The notes below the pieces were generated by a model. The model saw only the letters and a list, made by a program, of their open reading frames with translations. It did not search any database and had not been told where the DNA came from. From contig NC_015520.1 in assembly GCF_000213255.1 (NCBI RefSeq), positions 2,659,349 through 2,723,348 on the forward strand: 64,000 nucleotides of DNA, given 5' to 3'. The position numbers and the translations under genes were made by a program. Positions within the stretch are counted from its first letter, which is position 1; the number at the start of each line of letters is the position of its first letter. Positions 15,077 to 23,776 of the stretch are shown here, piece after piece. This stretch comes from Mahella australiensis 50-1 BON (lineage in GTDB: Bacteria > Bacillota > Clostridia > Mahellales > Mahellaceae).

Positions 15077-18000
15077 TTATATCAATCCCGAATACTTCTC
15101 AAACAAATCCGTTAGTTTCTTGATGATCTTTTGTTTTCTCACGGTCCTGTCATCGCTGAAACGGGATATGGGAGGCATGAATCTGTCAATAGCCGTACCG
15201 GTTGTTTTAAGTATTCCATCCCGGAAAGCGTTGTTGATAAACCGGCGGGCTTCTTCAGGCTTTAGTTTTTCTTCTTCTATAATCGCCTTTATATCCGCTT
15301 CTTTACGCTCCTGCAAAAATCTATACCATTCCTCGTCTATCTCGGTTGAGGCATCAACTTGATCAATAAAACTGTTAATAACATCTTTCTTGTTGCGGAG
15401 TTCAATGCTGGAATTAATGGCTTTATCAATAGTTGTGCGAATGGTTTTATCTGTACAGTTGGTTTTTTGGTATTTGGCTACAAGCTTAAGAATATAATCA
15501 ATGTTTACCTCTATCTGTTTAACTAACTCTATCTCAAAGACTACGTCATCATTGATAGTTTCTTTATTACCTTCGGCACTTTTCCTGTATTCCTGATACA
15601 GATCAATATAATCGCTTTGATAATCCTGAAATTCCTTCTCGGATAAAATCTCTTTCCCGGCAAACTCGTCGAAACAAGTCAGAATATTTATAAGCCGAAG
15701 GATTGCCCCATATAACTGTATAAAGTCTTTTTGAGCCGTTTCTCCAATAATCCGTTGGCCACGGGGATACTTTGTTATAAGAGTCTGAATTAATTCTTTG
15801 TAGCCCGGCTTATGCTCACCTTTATCGTCATAACCGTTATAATATTCGTTGAATGTTTTTAACAGCACAATACTGCTTGCGTCTTTATTGCCGAATAACG
15901 CAATGGCTTGGTCTGTTTCTTTTCTCAAGTCCCTGAAGCAGACAATATTGCCATAGGTCTTAACACTGTTCAAAATACGGTTTGTTCTCGAAAACGCCTG
16001 CATAAGCCCATGCTGCCTGAGGTTTTTGTCTACCCATAATGTGTTTAGGGTTGTGGCATCAAAGCCCGTCAGGAACATATTGACAACAATCAACATGTCA
16101 ATCTCCCGGTTCTTCATACGACGAGAAATGTCTTTATAATAGTTCTGGAACTTGTCCGGGGAAGTATCATAATTGGTGTTAAACGTCTTGTTATAATCCT
16201 GGATAGCCTCTTCAAGAAAATCCCTGTAGCTTTGGTCAAGGTTTTCCATACTGAAATCTTCGTCAGGCAGCAGGCCGTCCGGTTCTGCTTCATTAGCGCT
16301 ATAACTGAAGATGGTTGCGATGATCAGGTTACGGTTCTGTTCCGATATCTGTTTCTTAAACTCTTTATAATACTTGATTGCCATCGGGATAGATGCAGTG
16401 GCAAATATCGAGTTAAATCCGGCAACCTGCCTTATCTCGCGTTTTTCTATTGTCTGTTTGGGGGCTTTTTTATCCGGTTCATCCCATTTCGCAGAGAAGG
16501 TATAATAACTGTTACGCTTTGTCTTTTGGTCGAAATGTTCGAGCACATAAGACACAATCTCGCTGATCCGCTGCGGATTGGCTAATATGTTCTCGCGGTC
16601 GATGGTACGGGGCAGTTCGTCTTCCGTATAACCGGGCACCTTAATGGTGTTTATAAAATCTATCATAAACGGCAGAACATTCCCGTCATTAATGGCGTCT
16701 ACAATAGTGTAAGTATGCAACCTGTCGCCAAAAGCCTGTTCGGTTGTACGGAGTACCGGGTTGCCGTTCGGATTGGAGTTTACAGCAAAAATCGGTGTTC
16801 CCGTAAAACCAAAGATATGATAATTCTTAAAACTTTTAGTGATAGCCCGATACATTTCCCCGAATTGTGAACGGTGGCATTCATCAAAGATTAGCACTAC
16901 CTGTTTCTTATAAATTTCATGCTGTTTGTTCTTACGGATGAACATATCCAGTTTTTGAATAGTGGTTACAATGATTTTATATTCGTGAGGGTTTCCCTTT
17001 TCATCCTTGTCTTCCAATTGCCTTTGGAGAACCTTTGTAGACGTATTACCGTTAGCAGCTCCCTTTTCAAAACGGTCGTATTCTTTCATAGTCTGATAAT
17101 CCAGGTCTTTACGGTCAACAACAAACAGCACCTTATCTATGCCGGGTAAGGCAGATGCTAATTGAGCCGTCTTAAAGCTGGTTAATGTCTTACCGGAGCC
17201 TGTCGTATGCCAGATATACCCACCAGCTTGGGTTGTACCCATTTTCTTGTAGTTGGTTGATGTTATAATGCGTGATAAGATACGTTCCGCAGCAGCGATC
17301 TGATAAGGACGCATTACGAGCAATAAGTCCTCAGACGTAAAAACACAGTACTTTGTTAAGACATTTAAAAGCGTGTGTTTGACAAAGAATGTTTTAGTAA
17401 AGTCCATAAGATCGGGGATGATCTTGTTATTTGCATCCGCCCAAAAGCTTGTGAATTCAAAGCTGTTGCTTGTTTTTTTGCTTCCCGGATATTCACGGCG
17501 GTTTTGCTCTTTTATATGGCAATCCCTTGTGGTGTTGCTGTAATACTTTGTATGGGTACCATTAGATATCACAAATATTTGCACATACTCAAATAAACCC
17601 GATGACTCCCAAAAACTGTCGCGCTGGTATCTGTTTATCTGGTTAAATGCCTCACGGAGAGCAACACCGCGCCGTTTTAACTCCACATGAACTAACGGCA
17701 GGCCGTTTACGAGGATGGTTACATCGTAGCGTGTTTTATGTTTGCCGCCCGTTTCTTCGTACTGATTGATAACCTGCAAGCGATTGTTATGGATATTATT
17801 TTTGTCGATAAGATAAACATTCTTTGTTGTGCCATCTTCACGTTTTAGATTCTGGACATAGTCGTCCTGAATTTTCCTTGTTTTTTCAACAATCCCCTCG
17901 TTGATATTTGCAATATGCTCTGAGAAAAAATTTTCCCATTCACTGTCAGTAAAGGTGAAGCCATTAAGCATTTCAAGCTGTTTCCGCAGGTTGTTTATCA

Positions 18001-18178
18001 AACCGGCCTCATTATGGATTGTCAGATATTCATACCCTTGCGAAACCAACTGTTGGATGAATTCCTTTTCAAGCTCTGCTTCAGTCTGATACTTGCCTGA
18101 GCGGCCGCTCTGTTCCGCTGTGTATTCAGATACAACCGTTGCTTCGTCAGTACTGGCAATGATGTTATACATGCTCAT
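15077..18178 (-). CDS. hsdR: Type I restriction enzyme, R subunit (HsdR)
   Basis: 1033 residues, the usual size. The N-terminal nuclease domain has D152 (RYDVTILVNG) and E166-x-K168 (HVELKRRG). The superfamily 2 translocase follows, with Walker A TTGSGKTLTS (about 325) and the DEAD-type box FDECHRSQFGE (about 420), then SRTNR as motif VI. The C-terminal 250 residues are the helical HsdM-binding part. AAGGAGG precedes the start, which overlaps the end of hsdS by 4 nt. With HsdM and HsdS it would form an R2M2S complex that cuts unmethylated DNA. No break is visible. Confidence 0.95.
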   Translation of the reverse strand: MSMYNIIASTDEATVVSEYTAEQSGRSGKYQTEAELEKEFIQQLVSQGYEYLTIHNEAGLINNLRKQLEMLNGFTFTDSEWENFFSEHIANINEGIVEKTRKIQDDYVQNLKREDGTTKNVYLIDKNNIHNNRLQVINQYEETGGKHKTRYDVTILVNGLPLVHVELKRRGVALREAFNQINRYQRDSFWESSGLFEYVQIFVISNGTHTKYYSNTTRDCHIKEQNRREYPGSKKTSNSFEFTSFWADANNKIIPDLMDFTKTFFVKHTLLNVLTKYCVFTSEDLLLVMRPYQIAAAERILSRIITSTNYKKMGTTQAGGYIWHTTGSGKTLTSFKTAQLASALPGIDKVLFVVDRKDLDYQTMKEYDRFEKGAANGNTSTKVLQRQLEDKDEKGNPHEYKIIVTTIQKLDMFIRKNKQHEIYKKQVVLIFDECHRSQFGEMYRAITKSFKNYHIFGFTGTPIFAVNSNPNGNPVLRTTEQAFGDRLHTYTIVDAINDGNVLPFMIDFINTIKVPGYTEDELPRTIDRENILANPQRISEIVSYVLEHFDQKTKRNSYYTFSAKWDEPDKKAPKQTIEKREIRQVAGFNSIFATASIPMAIKYYKEFKKQISEQNRNLIIATIFSYSANEAEPDGLLPDEDFSMENLDQSYRDFLEEAIQDYNKTFNTNYDTSPDKFQNYYKDISRRMKNREIDMLIVVNMFLTGFDATTLNTLWVDKNLRQHGLMQAFSRTNRILNSVKTYGNIVCFRDLRKETDQAIALFGNKDASSIVLLKTFNEYYNGYDDKGEHKPGYKELIQTLITKYPRGQRIIGETAQKDFIQLYGAILRLINILTCFDEFAGKEILSEKEFQDYQSDYIDLYQEYRKSAEGNKETINDDVVFEIELVKQIEVNIDYILKLVAKYQKTNCTDKTIRTTIDKAINSSIELRNKKDVINSFIDQVDASTEIDEEWYRFLQERKEADIKAIIEEEKLKPEEARRFINNAFRDGILKTTGTAIDRFMPPISRFSDDRTVRKQKIIKKLTDLFEKYSGLI

Positions 18179-18822
18179 GCGGTTGCCTCCTTAAAAGATA
18201 AAAGCTTATCCCTGTAATATTCATACTGTTTTTGCCGTGCTGTAAGCTCTGCTGTAAGATCTGTTGTAAGCTCTGTTGTAAGCTCTGTGAAGTTGTCTAA
18301 TATGCGGACAATTTCCTGCTGTACAGGCAGAGGAGGGACGGGAATAATAATATCAACAAGCTTATCCGGTGTAACCTCTATCACCTTTGTTCCGTGTGCA
18401 AGTTTAACCTTTTGCTGATAGAACAACGAAGAAGATAAGAAATATACAAGATACTTAGGATTTAATAAATGATGAATAATGGCCGTGTGACCACCTACTG
18501 CTATTTTCCCTTTCCCAAGCCATGCGATACATTTGCATACGTCATCAATGTTTTCACTTGTAACCGCCATGACAATATCATTTGTTTCAGCAAACTTCTG
18601 CTTCTTTGCTGTTTCTTTGCTTATATAGCTTATGGTTTTGTCTACAAACAAGTTATAGTAAGTGTGTATCTGACCATAATGGATGCAAGGAACTTCGCCA
18701 TCTGCCACACAGTCCTTTTTCTGGAAGTTTCCACCTCTCGAAATAGTTGCAACGTCTCCAAGCTTCCTGTATTCCACACCATCCGGGCAATATTCAGCAA
18801 TCAGTTTGTCTAACTTACTCAT
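18175..18822 (-). CDS. hsdS: Type I restriction enzyme, half-size S subunit (second copy)
   Basis: 215 residues, about half a normal HsdS: one target-recognition domain (about 20-145) and one conserved helical region. The helix starts IPVPPLPVQQEIVRILDNF, has four TELT-type repeats (TELTTELTTDLTAELTARQ) and ends KQYEYYRDKLLSFK. It shares its N-terminal MSKL-x-x-LI-E-x-CPDGV and almost all of its helical region with the upstream hsdS, but its recognition domain differs. It overlaps both neighbours by 4 nt. The two half-subunits may pair as a heterodimer to read a bipartite site, or compete as alternative homodimers. Confidence 0.88.
   Translation of the reverse strand: MSKLDKLIAEYCPDGVEYRKLGDVATISRGGNFQKKDCVADGEVPCIHYGQIHTYYNLFVDKTISYISKETAKKQKFAETNDIVMAVTSENIDDVCKCIAWLGKGKIAVGGHTAIIHHLLNPKYLVYFLSSSLFYQQKVKLAHGTKVIEVTPDKLVDIIIPVPPLPVQQEIVRILDNFTELTTELTTDLTAELTARQKQYEYYRDKLLSFKEATA
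18194..18345 (-). repeat. 152-bp direct repeat, copy 1 (in downstream hsdS)
   Basis: The DNA coding for the conserved helix and TELT repeats is almost identical to 18850-19001; only a few bases differ (for example GCTGTAAGATCT against GTTGTAAGCTCT). Such identity allows recombination that would fuse or swap the two recognition domains and change the number of TELT units. Confidence 0.9.
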
Positions 18823-19430
18823 TTTTGCCCACCTGCCGCTACCTTCTTGAAAGATAAAAGTTTATCCCTGTAATATTCATACTGTTTTTGCCGTGCTGTA
18901 AGCTCTGTTGTAAGCTCTGTTGTAAGCTCTGTTGTAAGCTCTGTGAAGTTGTCTAATATGCGGACAATTTCCTGCTGTACAGGCAGAGGAGGGACGGGAA
19001 TCGTGAACTTCGAATATCTGCTTATCCATTGCCGTTCGTGCTTTGAAAAGTCTGGTTGATAGCGAGTGTTGCTCATTGCGTAGTAAAGATAACGGAAAAC
19101 GGCAATGTTTGTATTCTTAGGTGTCAATATTTTTATTGCTGACGACTTTACTTTAAACTCAAAATCAACCCAATGTAACGATGTTGTGAAATCGTCAAAG
19201 ATTATCACGGGTTTTTCTTTACTTGCACGATACAAGCCATCGGTTTCGTCTGTATAGCCAAGGATAAACGACTGTCCTGCCGTTAACACGGGTATCTTGT
19301 AATTGTTATCGTAATCGGTACTACTAACGATGTATTTGGTCGGCTGTTCGTAGTCGATAACCTCGGCAAAAGATACATATTTTACTCCATCCGGGCAAAG
19401 CTCCTCAATTAGTTGTTCTAACTTACTCAT
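18819..19430 (-). CDS. hsdS: Type I restriction enzyme, half-size S subunit (first copy)
   Basis: 203 residues with one recognition domain (about 20-140; KIPVLTAGQSFILGYTDE, then PVIIFDDFTTSLHWVDF) followed by the conserved helix IPVPPLPVQQEIVRILDNF, four perfect TELT units and KQYEYYRDKLLSFK. Its recognition domain is unrelated to that of the downstream hsdS. It overlaps hsdM at one base (19430) and hsdS2 by 4 nt, so hsdM-hsdS-hsdS-hsdR are translated as a coupled set. In EcoR124-type systems the count of the equivalent repeat sets the spacing of the two half-sites, so the TELT count here probably matters for specificity. Confidence 0.88.
   Translation of the reverse strand: MSKLEQLIEELCPDGVKYVSFAEVIDYEQPTKYIVSSTDYDNNYKIPVLTAGQSFILGYTDETDGLYRASKEKPVIIFDDFTTSLHWVDFEFKVKSSAIKILTPKNTNIAVFRYLYYAMSNTRYQPDFSKHERQWISRYSKFTIPVPPLPVQQEIVRILDNFTELTTELTTELTTELTARQKQYEYYRDKLLSFKKVAAGGQK
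18850..19001 (-). repeat. 152-bp direct repeat, copy 2 (in upstream hsdS)
   Basis: Partner of 18194-18345. Contains the TAAGCTCTGT(T/G) 12-bp unit repeated four times in tandem, which codes the TELT units and is prone to slippage. Confidence 0.9.
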
Positions 19431-21022
19431 TATTCCACCTCAATTTCTGCGATAATTTTGTCTATTTCATATCTTAATACCTGCTCTCTGGCAACAATTC
19501 TTTTTATCTCAGCATTAAGGGCAGTAATATCAATTTTTTCTCTTGTGTCTTCTTTTTCTACATATGTCGAAACAGACAGGTTGTAGTCTTGTTCAGCAAT
19601 TTTACTGTTCGGTACGAGCTTAGCCAAATACTCAATGTCTTTTCTGTCTTTAAATGCGTTAAGGATAGTCTCAATATTTTTCTGCGTCAGCTTGTTATTA
19701 TTCGTAGCCTTGACAAATTCCTTTGAAGCATCAATAAACAATGTGCTGTTATCCCTTTTAGACTTTTTCAGTACCATAATGCAGGTGGCAATGCTTGTGC
19801 CATAAAATAAGTTATCCGGTAACTGAATAATGCAGTCGATATAGTTATTGTCGATCAAGTACTGCCTGATTTTCTTTTCTGCGCCGCCGCGATACATAAC
19901 GCCGGGAAAACAAACAATAGCTGCTGTCCCGTTTGCCGCTAGCCAAGCCAGACAATGCATAATAAACGCAAGGTCTGCTTTGGATTTGGGAGCTAATACT
20001 CCCGCCGGCGCGAAACGGGGATCGTTAATTAAAATCGGATCACTGTCGCCTTTCCAGCTAATGGAGTATGGCGGATTTGATACAATAGCTTCAAATGGTT
20101 CGTTATCCCGATGCTTTGGGTCTGTTAATGTATCCCCAAGGGCAATATTGAATTTGTCATAATCAATGTCATGCAGAAACATATTGATCCTGCACAGGTT
20201 GTAAGTTGTGATGTTGATTTCTTGGCCGAAGAAACCAAGCCGTACATTGTCTTTCCCCAGGATTTTAGCAAACTTTAAGAGCAAAGACCCGGAACCGCAA
20301 GCAGGGTCATATACTTTATTGACTTCTGTTTTACCCACCAGCGTAAGGCGGGTAAGCAGCTCAGAAACCTCCTGCGGCGTATAATATTCACCACCGCTTT
20401 TCCCCGCATTGGACGCGTACATACCCATCAAATATTCGTAGGCATCGCCGAAAGCATCAATGGTATTATCTTTATAATCACCTAGTTTCATTTCCGCAAT
20501 AGAATCCAGTAACTGAGCCAGCTTTTCATTGCGCTTTGCCACAGTGCTGCCCAGTTTATTGCTGTTGACATCAAGATCGTCAAATAAGCCCTTGAAATCT
20601 GGTTCGCTTTCTGTTCCTTGTGCGGATGCTTCTATATTGCGGAAGACCCGTTCCAGTGTTTCATTCAGGTTTTCGTCGTTCTTCGCACGCGCTCGGACAT
20701 TCTCGAAAAGCTCGCTGGGCAAGATAAAAAATCCTTTTGCCTCCACTAGATCTTCCCGTATCTTTTCTGCTTCTGCGTCGGATATCTTTGCATAATTAAA
20801 TTCCGGCCGGCCGGCGGCCCATTCGCCGGCATTAATGTAGGCGGTAATGTTTTCTGATATGTAGCGGTAAAACAGCATACCAAGAACATATTGCTTGAAA
20901 TCCCAGCCGTCTACACTCCCTCTCAGGTTGTTCGCTATATTCCATATGGTACGGTGTAATTCTGCACGTTCTTGCTCTTTTCTGTTATCTTCCATTCTCT
21001 TTTGTTCCCTTTCTCCTTCCAT
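19430..21022 (-). CDS. hsdM: Type I restriction enzyme, M subunit (HsdM)
   Basis: 530 residues. The N-terminal helical domain ([31 protein letters not shown]) precedes the adenine N6-methyltransferase core, with motif [18 protein letters not shown] (about 240) and the catalytic motif IV SNPPYS (about 315). ARDQYNLS-like text ([16 protein letters not shown]) and a coiled C-terminus follow. The start is uncertain: the ATG at 21022 has no clear Shine-Dalgarno, and an ATG nine codons later (20995) follows a purine-rich stretch. It is first in the operon and its promoter carries the motif shared with the EXLDI gene. Confidence 0.95.
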   Translation of the reverse strand: MEGEREQKRMEDNRKEQERAELHRTIWNIANNLRGSVDGWDFKQYVLGMLFYRYISENITAYINAGEWAAGRPEFNYAKISDAEAEKIREDLVEAKGFFILPSELFENVRARAKNDENLNETLERVFRNIEASAQGTESEPDFKGLFDDLDVNSNKLGSTVAKRNEKLAQLLDSIAEMKLGDYKDNTIDAFGDAYEYLMGMYASNAGKSGGEYYTPQEVSELLTRLTLVGKTEVNKVYDPACGSGSLLLKFAKILGKDNVRLGFFGQEINITTYNLCRINMFLHDIDYDKFNIALGDTLTDPKHRDNEPFEAIVSNPPYSISWKGDSDPILINDPRFAPAGVLAPKSKADLAFIMHCLAWLAANGTAAIVCFPGVMYRGGAEKKIRQYLIDNNYIDCIIQLPDNLFYGTSIATCIMVLKKSKRDNSTLFIDASKEFVKATNNNKLTQKNIETILNAFKDRKDIEYLAKLVPNSKIAEQDYNLSVSTYVEKEDTREKIDITALNAEIKRIVAREQVLRYEIDKIIAEIEVE

Positions 21023-21062
21023 GCTTTGGGTCTGACTCTATGCCTCTGCTTATTATGCGTAT

Positions 21063-21091
21063 AATATAATATACATATAATATTTTGTCAA
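21063..21091 (-). promoter_or_regulatory. hsdM promoter with EXLDI-type operator in the spacer
   Basis: On the minus strand TTGACA (21086-21091) and TATATT (21063-21068) are 17 bp apart. The motif TATACATATAATAT occupies 21070-21083, inside the spacer, identical in all 14 bases to the two copies at the EXLDI gene. A repressor bound here would block RNA polymerase. Confidence 0.6.
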
Positions 21092-21146
21092 TTGGTCTTT
21101 GCCTTATGCTTTGTTATCGAACCTTTTTGCCATGTTTCTGCCTATA

Positions 21147-22025
21147 TTAACAACTCTCTACAATGCGGGCAGGAAACGGTGGTAATGGTAAATTGGAGAT
21201 AAGCAGTTCTTGCCCCTGTGTACGCACTTTGGATGCGCAGGTATAGTCCAAGAAAAACGGCTGATATTGAGCGCCAGTATTACTATATAATCCGCAAATA
21301 AATGGTGCATCATCATAGCTGATAATCCAGTCAAGGCGATGTACGTCACGGACATAATGAGCAAGAGCTATATGGTCTTGATTCGTATAATAGTGCCTGT
21401 AAATCTCTGATCCTTTTTCGTAGTACGGTGGATCGAAATAGGCAAAACAGTTTTGACGTAGGAAACGGGCGTTTTGGGTTCGCATAAATTGCAACGCATC
21501 ATTGCAATTTACTTCAATCACATCTCTGTACGCTGATAATCGAAGTATGATTTCAATAATCTTTGCTTTATTAAAGCGACAATCAATACCGTATCGAGAT
21601 GTTTGGTTTATGCCGCCGATAGGATTAGCCTTAAGGATTCCAGAAAAATTAGTTCGATTGAAAAATAATCCTGCAAAGGCCAAATCCAAAAGGTCGGCTT
21701 GATCTAAAGAGACGACCTCTCGATACTGATTTTGTTGTTGCCATGTCTCAATAGTAATTGGCGTATCTTGTATCTTATTGCATAAAGCATCTGTGTCTCT
21801 AAAAACACACTCCCAAAATGCATAAAGCAAAATATCCTTTTCACAGAGTACTAAGCCGCCAATATGCCCCCGCTGGAGCAATTCAAGACCAACCACAGCA
21901 CTCCCTGCATAAGGCTCGAAAAAAGTACAGCCTTGAAGGTGATTCGCATCCAAAAGAGCATCAATATAATTTACCAAAGATCTTTTTGCTCCGGGATAGC
22001 GAAGTGGATTTATTGTTTCTGGCAC
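21147..22025 (-). CDS. D12-class N6-adenine DNA methyltransferase (Dam-like)
   Basis: 292 residues. NPLRYPGAKRSLVNYI at the N-terminus and motif I FFEPYAGSAVVGLELL (about 35-50) form the AdoMet site; motif IV FAYFDPPYYEKGSEIY (about 193) holds the catalytic DPPY. FAGLFFNRTNFSGIL is also typical of the MethyltransfD12 family. It is 11 nt downstream of the ParB-like gene on the same strand, so they form a two-gene operon. No restriction endonuclease partner is adjacent. It could be a solitary methylase protecting the element, or act with the ParB-like protein. Confidence 0.88.
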   Translation of the reverse strand: MPETINPLRYPGAKRSLVNYIDALLDANHLQGCTFFEPYAGSAVVGLELLQRGHIGGLVLCEKDILLYAFWECVFRDTDALCNKIQDTPITIETWQQQNQYREVVSLDQADLLDLAFAGLFFNRTNFSGILKANPIGGINQTSRYGIDCRFNKAKIIEIILRLSAYRDVIEVNCNDALQFMRTQNARFLRQNCFAYFDPPYYEKGSEIYRHYYTNQDHIALAHYVRDVHRLDWIISYDDAPFICGLYSNTGAQYQPFFLDYTCASKVRTQGQELLISNLPLPPFPARIVESC

Positions 22026-22036
22026 AAAACCACCCC

Positions 22037-23605
22037 CTATACAATTAAGTTTATGATTCCTTGAATAAGCGCATACATGCCACCAGCCGCAATTGCCTCT
22101 AATGAATCTGCCGTAACATTAATGTTGCCCGGATAGTGTATGTTTGCATTCAAAAAATCACGATGCGTTGCAGCAATAACGCGGTCATAAATAATAATCA
22201 TACCTTGATCAGGAAAAACGGTTGCCTTGTTTGTATCAAGATTTATGAAATCTTCCATAGTTTTGAGCGTAGGCAAAGCCCCATTTCTTAGTTGGCAATA
22301 CGCCCCCCAAAGATTGACTTGCATCAACCGGAGACGTAATGCCTGTTCATAAACAGTTCTCAGAATCATGCCCGTGGCAATCGGAAAAGTTCTGTATGCT
22401 TTTTGTCTGCCACAGCTTGTATTAGATAAGGCATAAAGTTCATTTATCGCATACAACAAACCTTGATGTTGTTGATTGGTAGGATTGAGTTTATCACGCC
22501 AACTTATCGTTTCAAAAAACGACCTTGGAGGCGGCCCACCGGGGCGAGGTCCACCGCTTTGATCTCCATTATCATCACCAGTATTCCCGTCCTGCCCAAC
22601 TGCACTACCTCCATTGGCACCGCCTTGTGGAGGATGTTCTCCATTGCCACCATTTGCGGGCGGCTGCTGAGTACCATTCGCTCCTGCTGCAGCACCATCT
22701 CCAGAAGATGTATCTCCATCGTTTGGAGGACTGACATCTATACTATCCATGACGGCCTGTAAAAGAGGGCGAATTTCTTCTATGTCGGACAGAACATTAC
22801 GGGTTGTGATTCTCTCTTCTACAATAGATTTCTCAAAAACCAGTTGAGTAATCTGTTCAAATAGTGCTGGGGGAAGTGCGCTGACAGTATTAAAAGTATC
22901 ATCATAAGAAATCTTAAGGAAGTCTTTGGGATTTACTTTCATACCGACAGGATATTCAAACTTTGCCTTAAAGATACGCCAAAAAGGATCAATTTTGAGT
23001 ACGATAATTTCCTTATCAAAATCTGGATGAGCGGCACAATATTTTTTGTAAACATTGAAGAAAAACTTATAATCACGGATGTCCTCTTTAATGTCTCCCT
23101 CTTTAATGCCGGTAATTCTTGATAGGTTTTGCACGCTCTGTCCATCTCCATCATTATAATTAGCAGCAAAAAACTGCTTTTTTGCGAGTGGCTTCCACTC
23201 TTTAACACCTTGAATATGACGCTTTGTCATCAGATCAAGAGCCGAATTCCTATCAGGTAATACATCAACTTCAATGCGGTGGCAGTTTTCAAGTATTTTT
23301 GCGGATGTATGTGGTATGCGATGAGCAAACCCATCGGGAATAAGATTACGGGACAATAGTAGTTGTAATGAGCAGGTACGGCGATTCCCTTCAATAACAA
23401 CATACTTTTCGTTTTCCTGTAAAACAACTATCCTTTCACCGGGCAGTAAACTGCCATACTCATTAATAGCTGCCGCGAGTTGACAGACATCTTCATATGT
23501 AACCAGATATTTTCGAATGTCCACTTGTTCTCGTCTTGCCAAGATAACAAACCGGGGATTTTGAGTATCTAATACTAAATCCAAAGGGGATATGGTAATT
23601 GACAT
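22037..23605 (-). CDS. ParB/sulfiredoxin-fold protein with Gly/Asn-rich linker
   Basis: 522 residues. The first 110 resemble the ParB N-terminal fold: residues GSLLPGERIVV and VVIEGNRRTCSLQLL correspond to the ParB/Srx phosphate-binding box (usual form GERR-x-x-A). A helical middle follows, then a striking linker at about 290-365 rich in Gly, Asn, Asp and Pro, and a C-terminal helical domain (about 370-522) that I do not recognise. GAGGAGGAG precedes the ATG. Paired with the D12 methylase. Members of this superfamily act in partition, as nucleases or as CTP-dependent clamps, and are recurrent in defence loci; the function here is not known. Confidence 0.6.
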   Translation of the reverse strand: MSITISPLDLVLDTQNPRFVILARREQVDIRKYLVTYEDVCQLAAAINEYGSLLPGERIVVLQENEKYVVIEGNRRTCSLQLLLSRNLIPDGFAHRIPHTSAKILENCHRIEVDVLPDRNSALDLMTKRHIQGVKEWKPLAKKQFFAANYNDGDGQSVQNLSRITGIKEGDIKEDIRDYKFFFNVYKKYCAAHPDFDKEIIVLKIDPFWRIFKAKFEYPVGMKVNPKDFLKISYDDTFNTVSALPPALFEQITQLVFEKSIVEERITTRNVLSDIEEIRPLLQAVMDSIDVSPPNDGDTSSGDGAAAGANGTQQPPANGGNGEHPPQGGANGGSAVGQDGNTGDDNGDQSGGPRPGGPPPRSFFETISWRDKLNPTNQQHQGLLYAINELYALSNTSCGRQKAYRTFPIATGMILRTVYEQALRLRLMQVNLWGAYCQLRNGALPTLKTMEDFINLDTNKATVFPDQGMIIIYDRVIAATHRDFLNANIHYPGNINVTADSLEAIAAGGMYALIQGIINLIV

Positions 23606-23776
23606 AAAAAATACTCCTCCTCAAGCATAGAATAAAGCTTATTATAAATATACCATATTATATCGAAAAACAGAAGAGTTTTTTGTTTCTTCGGGACAAA
23701 TTGGAGATTGTAATATTAAATGTCGTCCTAAATAATGGCAATCCCATATAATGTATCGTACAATGTCCGTAGTTGG

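Noticed and set aside
18175-19430. Single hsdS split by a frameshift
   Set aside because: Each half starts with its own MSKL-x-x-LI-E-x-CPDGV and carries a full conserved helix, with 4-nt coupling overlaps; these are two real half-subunits.
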